Assembly: GCA_927911475.1 (NCBI GenBank)
Contig: CAKMPP010000105.1
Span: 1 to 8,007, forward strand
Length of the DNA: 8,007 nucleotides
Reading direction: 5' to 3'
From: an uncultured Solobacterium sp.
GTDB taxonomy: Bacteria; Bacillota_I; Bacilli_A; Erysipelotrichales; Erysipelotrichaceae
Of this stretch, positions 5,411-8,007 are shown in pieces. The notes beneath the pieces are model-generated. The model was not told the DNA's origin. It was given only the letters and a program-made list of their open reading frames with translations, and ran no database searches. Position 1 is the first letter of the stretch. Every line of letters starts with the position of its first letter. The position numbers were made by a program, and so were the translations under genes.

Positions 5411-6232
5411 TTATTTGTTGTTGGATAATCTTTGCAATTCATCAGATAGTTTTTCAATACTATCCATTAGAAGCTTTGATTCAATAAGTCCTGTATTGAT
5501 TTTCTTTATGTCTAGTAAGTTAAAATCTAATTCATCGTAGTTCTTTAACTTTTTATTCAGTGTTGCAATCCCTTTAATGATAGATTCCATTGCTTTGATT
5601 TCATCTGCATTTTCCTCTGGGGGCGTTTCGCCCCCAACATTTTCATCATCAGTTGCAAACTTGATTTCCTTATTTTTCTTTGCAAGATAATCCTTGATGT
5701 AATGTTCCTTGATTCCTGTAATAGCCGCTAAGACTGTAGCTTTACGTTTTCCTTCCCAAGAAAACTTCCCACTCAGAACTTGCTTTTCTAAGCTGTTCAT
5801 TGTGGTTTCGATAATATGATTCTTTTCACCTGCTTGCATATCCCTGTGTGCATTAGCAGAAATCATCATCATGGTCTTCGCATCACCTACTGCCTGTTTA
5901 ACATAGGATACTGGTGCATAGCCAGTTATATCTGCACCGTTGTATGTATATGTCTTCCCTGTATCCGTAAGATACTTCAATGAAGTAAATCTACGCTCAC
6001 CAGAAATGAGTCTGATTTCAGAACCTTCTTTCTGTACGGTCAATGCTTGAAACAATCCATATTGTTCAATATTCTCAGCTAATCTTTGAACGGATTCTTC
6101 TTCTACTTCGTATGGATTTTCCTCTGATGGAAGGATTTCATCCAACTTTACTAAGTATGTCTTTAATGCAGTTGCTTTCTGCATCTCCTGATTGCTGTCA
6201 CCAAACATCTTTCCTAAATCTAAATTTGTCAT
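5411..6232 (-). CDS. parB: ParB/Spo0J-family partition protein
   Basis: 273 aa. ATG 6232 overlaps the parA stop by ATGA, with GAGGTG upstream, so the pair is translationally coupled. ParB proteins bind centromere (parS) sites and use CTP to slide as a clamp, with ParA moving the complex. The N-terminal ParB fold is visible at about 22-90: ENPYE at 38-42, ENIEQYGLFQALTV at 53-66, and the nucleotide-pocket motif ISGERRF with G78-E79-R80-R81. A helical DNA-binding region follows (about 118-192), containing KRKATVLAAITGIKEHYIKDYL. Residues 193-211 are an acidic linker, and 212-273 form a helical, probably dimerising, tail. Residues 199-206 (V-G-G-E-T-P-P-E) come from the GC-rich palindrome inserted in this linker. 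Family assignment is secure; the cognate parS is unknown. Confidence 0.88.
   Translation of the reverse strand: MTNLDLGKMFGDSNQEMQKATALKTYLVKLDEILPSEENPYEVEEESVQRLAENIEQYGLFQALTVQKEGSEIRLISGERRFTSLKYLTDTGKTYTYNGADITGYAPVSYVKQAVGDAKTMMMISANAHRDMQAGEKNHIIETTMNSLEKQVLSGKFSWEGKRKATVLAAITGIKEHYIKDYLAKKNKEIKFATDDENVGGETPPEENADEIKAMESIIKGIATLNKKLKNYDELDFNLLDIKKINTGLIESKLLMDSIEKLSDELQRLSNNK
5614..5638 (-). repeat. GC-rich palindrome inside parB, in frame
   Basis: Arms at 5618-5625 and 5629-5636 (TGGGGGCG / CGCCCCCA) with a 3-nt loop, translated as V-G-G-E-T-P-P-E. It falls in the acidic linker between the DNA-binding region and the C-terminal domain of ParB and leaves the frame intact. On the minus strand TGAAAATGTT precedes it, and the same ten bases precede the parA copy. 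Confidence 0.92.
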
Positions 6233-7027
6233 GCATGCACCTCATCCTTTTGAATTACTTCTTTTGTCAAATTTCTATAGTCTTCAGCTACGCCAGCTTT
6301 CATATCTAACAAAGACTTTTTACTAAATTCTGCATCCTGCACTGGTTTCTGTTGGAATCTGATCTGTGTATCAAATACATCTTTTCCAAATGCTGCTCTT
6401 AACTGTTTTGCGCCTTCTTTGCAGTTATTGTTTCGTGTCATCATCGTAAGAACAATCTTGAAGTTTAAAGGCTTGCTAAATGGCAATGCATCTAATGCTT
6501 GCACGCATACACCACGTGTATTCATAACTCCCTTCAATGTCTTTTCACTAATATTTGTAGGACAGATGATTACATCTGCCGCATAGATGGAGTTATAGGT
6601 CATCTTGTTGATAGACGGATTGTTATCAATCACAATCTCATCATATCCAAGGTTCTTTAAAGCATTTGCCAATAAGAAATCCGCTCCACCTCTGCCTTGT
6701 AATTCATAAATAACAGTGAATAAATCCATGCTAGAAGGAATTAAGTCCAAATTTTCAACACCTGTTTTCCAGATACAATCTTCAATCTTCTTATTTCCCT
6801 TTAAGTAATCTACGATTGTCCCTTTCTCTGGGGGCGTTTTCGCCCCCAACAACATTTTCAGGTTGATCAAAATTAATATTAGGCATCAATGATGAAGTAA
6901 TGTCACCTTGTCCATCCGCATCCACAACTAATGTTTTTCTTCCTTCTTTAGCATATCCTCTAGCTAGCATCTCGGCTGTTAATGTCTTTGAACAGCCACC
7001 CTTGATATTCAAAATTGTAGTTATCAT
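6229..7027 (-). CDS. parA: ParA-family partition ATPase, frame broken by one extra base
   Basis: ATG 7027 has AAAGGG upstream, 15 nt after the preceding stop. The P-loop KGGCSKT (9-15) has the signature lysine K9, and VVDADGQGDIT (34-44) is the second ParA motif. Downstream in another frame come the Walker B stretch DEIVIDNNPS and AADVIICPT. ParA ATPases bind DNA non-specifically and carry ParB-parS complexes. The span is 799 nt, one more than a multiple of three: the first frame is lost at about 6839, inside a palindrome, and ends at 6791; the second frame runs from there to 6229. Removing one A from the AAAA loop restores a normal 265-aa ParA that reads N-V-V-G-G-E-T-P-P-E-K-G. The ATG at 6870 in the second frame is out of phase for parA and has no binding site. 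The break may be a sequencing error at a strong hairpin, a true mutation, or recoding. Canonical KGGVGKT and DTPPS are KGGCSKT and DNNPS here. Confidence 0.85.
6826..6850 (-). repeat. GC-rich palindrome inside parA, carrying the frameshift
   Basis: Arms at 6829-6836 and 6841-6848 (TGGGGGCG / CGCCCCCA) enclose a 4-nt loop (AAAA on the minus strand), where the other two copies have AAA. It falls between the second ParA motif and the next helix (T-I-V-D-Y-L), a surface loop of variable length in the family. TGAAAATGTT lies just upstream as in parB, followed here by an extra GTT codon. Confidence 0.92.
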
Positions 7028-7042
7028 CTTCTATTTCCCTTT

Positions 7043-8007
7043 CTATATTCCATATCTTTCCTGCATACGGAATTCTTCAATTTCCTGATCAAAATCTTCA
7101 ATTAGAGAATCCAGATTTTCTTGAACTCTCACAACATTCATAAATGGTGAGAATGATAGTTTTAATTTTCTGTTTCCTCCAACTTTTATATTGAAAAAGC
7201 CATTTTTGAAACGGTTTAAGTATCTCTTTGCAAGTGCCATGAAGCGGTCATACGTCTTAGCATTTTGTATAAAATAACCATCTCTGACGGCAATCCATTC
7301 TTCTTGCAGCTCGTTTTCAATATGATGTATTGCATTATTGATTCTCGTTAGATTGATATTTTGATATTGATTCAGCCAATCATGTCTCTTAAGTTTTGGA
7401 ATATTGAATTCTTTCGTAAATAGGACTTTCAATTTAACAAAAGCTGCAACAATGCACTGTCTTAGATGCTTCAACAATCTATCAAATCCAATTCTTTCCT
7501 TTCGATTGGAATGTTTTCTAGCAAAACCATCAGCACTGAACATTCGGCTCTTTAAACTGAAATGAGATACCCAAGTTTTCCTAACATCTCCTGCGCTAAC
7601 AATCTTTCTAGCTTCTGGATCAGCAGCTTTGCATAACCGTCCAGTCACTTTGTTTTGATAGCGGTCGCTTTTCCAGCGGTCTACATAAACAATCTCCTCT
7701 GCACTGTAATAACGCTCAGATATGAGGATTCGTAAATATCTACCCTTTCCTCGTGTCACCAAGAAAGCAACATACGGTAAAGCTTTATCATCTCCAAAGA
7801 TTTCGTCCATGATGGAACAAGCACACGGCTTACAATCCTGAATGCTATCTGGAATCAAAATCTCTAAGGACTTTGCTTGAATGTTGTTGTTTTGAGTTCT
7901 CTTTCCTGCTCGAAGAATTTCAAACTGTTCCAGTTGAGAGAAAAATTCTAAATAACCTAGAGAAGCTACAGTAGCATCAACTACTAATTCACCACCAGTT
8001 TCAGCAA
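7043..8007 (-). CDS. Unrecognised protein upstream of parA, N-terminus beyond the right edge
   Basis: The frame is open to the right edge: 320 residues are visible, so the TTG at 7858 is internal rather than the start. I do not recognise the family. Visible parts: GELVVDATVASLGYLEFF near the edge; a Cys-rich motif CKPCAC (about 59-64); a strand-rich segment ALPYVAFLVTRGKGRYLRIL (about 76-95), followed by SERYYSAEEIVYVDRW; then a basic helical half with many Lys/Arg, including KHLRQCIVAAFVKLKVLFTK and RYLNRFKNGFFNIKVGG, and an acidic tail (EDFDQEIEEFRMQ). There is no membrane segment or signal. Its basic character and place directly before parAB would fit a replication or other DNA-acting protein of the element, but no catalytic motif supports that. 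It ends 15 nt before parA, so they are probably co-transcribed. Confidence 0.75.
   Translation of the reverse strand, partial: AETGGELVVDATVASLGYLEFFSQLEQFEILRAGKRTQNNNIQAKSLEILIPDSIQDCKPCACSIMDEIFGDDKALPYVAFLVTRGKGRYLRILISERYYSAEEIVYVDRWKSDRYQNKVTGRLCKAADPEARKIVSAGDVRKTWVSHFSLKSRMFSADGFARKHSNRKERIGFDRLLKHLRQCIVAAFVKLKVLFTKEFNIPKLKRHDWLNQYQNINLTRINNAIHHIENELQEEWIAVRDGYFIQNAKTYDRFMALAKRYLNRFKNGFFNIKVGGNRKLKLSFSPFMNVVRVQENLDSLIEDFDQEIEEFRMQERYGI

Noticed and set aside
6043..6309. Plus-strand ORF of 88 codons
   Set aside because: It is antisense to parA and parB across their overlap and has no supporting signal.
3141..6850. The repeated palindrome as a CRISPR array
   Set aside because: Copies are 836-1629 nt apart with genes between them, and there are no regular spacers or cas genes.
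6229..6870. Separate gene starting at ATG 6870
   Set aside because: It begins out of phase within parA, has no binding site, and lacks the P-loop; it is the second part of the frameshifted parA.

Overview
The window is AT-rich, and every gene I can support lies on the minus strand, so the locus reads from right to left. Strong AGGAGG-type ribosome binding sites, a signal peptide followed by stacked CnaB/SpaA domains, and the codon use all point to a low-GC Firmicute, most likely a gut species. I cannot name it from sequence alone. An unrecognised large protein next to ParA/ParB and small hypothetical genes, followed by surface proteins, suggests a plasmid, phage-plasmid or integrative conjugative element rather than core chromosome. 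That is inference: no relaxase, integrase or recognisable replication initiator is visible.

Layout in the direction of transcription (8007 to 1). (1) An open-ended, unrecognised gene (>8007-7043). (2) parA (7027-6229), whose frame is broken by one extra A. (3) parB (6232-5411), overlapping parA by ATGA. (4) A 20-codon ORF (5386-5324) whose stop overlaps the TTG start of a 107-aa hypothetical gene (5327-5004). (5) A 59-aa hypothetical gene (4986-4807). (6) A 231-aa helix-turn-helix-like protein with a GTG start (4760-4065). (7) A 183-aa zinc-ribbon membrane protein (4016-3465) with its own candidate promoter and operator dyad. (8) A roughly 330-nt non-coding stretch (3139-3464) with a hairpin terminator, a promoter and an inverted repeat. 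(9) A 207-aa membrane-anchored extracellular protein (3138-2515), then a good intrinsic terminator. (10) A large CnaB-repeat adhesin (2325 to <1), open at the left edge.

The most striking feature is a GC-rich palindrome (arms TGGGGGCG / CGCCCCCA, 3-4 nt loop). It occurs three times almost unchanged: inside parA, inside parB, and in the gap before the 231-aa gene. A fourth, diverged copy that is still palindromic lies just before the 207-aa surface protein. All copies point the same way relative to transcription. In parA and parB the element is translated as V-G-G-E-T-P-P-E, in loops or linkers that should tolerate insertion. The parA frameshift lies exactly in the loop of its copy. The element is either a mobile in-frame palindrome, in the manner of Rickettsia palindromic elements, or a site read by a protein, for example a parS-like centromere for the adjacent ParB.

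As a system, ParA and ParB would segregate the element. The downstream small genes are of unknown function. The distal part of the locus delivers two secreted or surface-anchored proteins, probably for adhesion or cell-cell contact.
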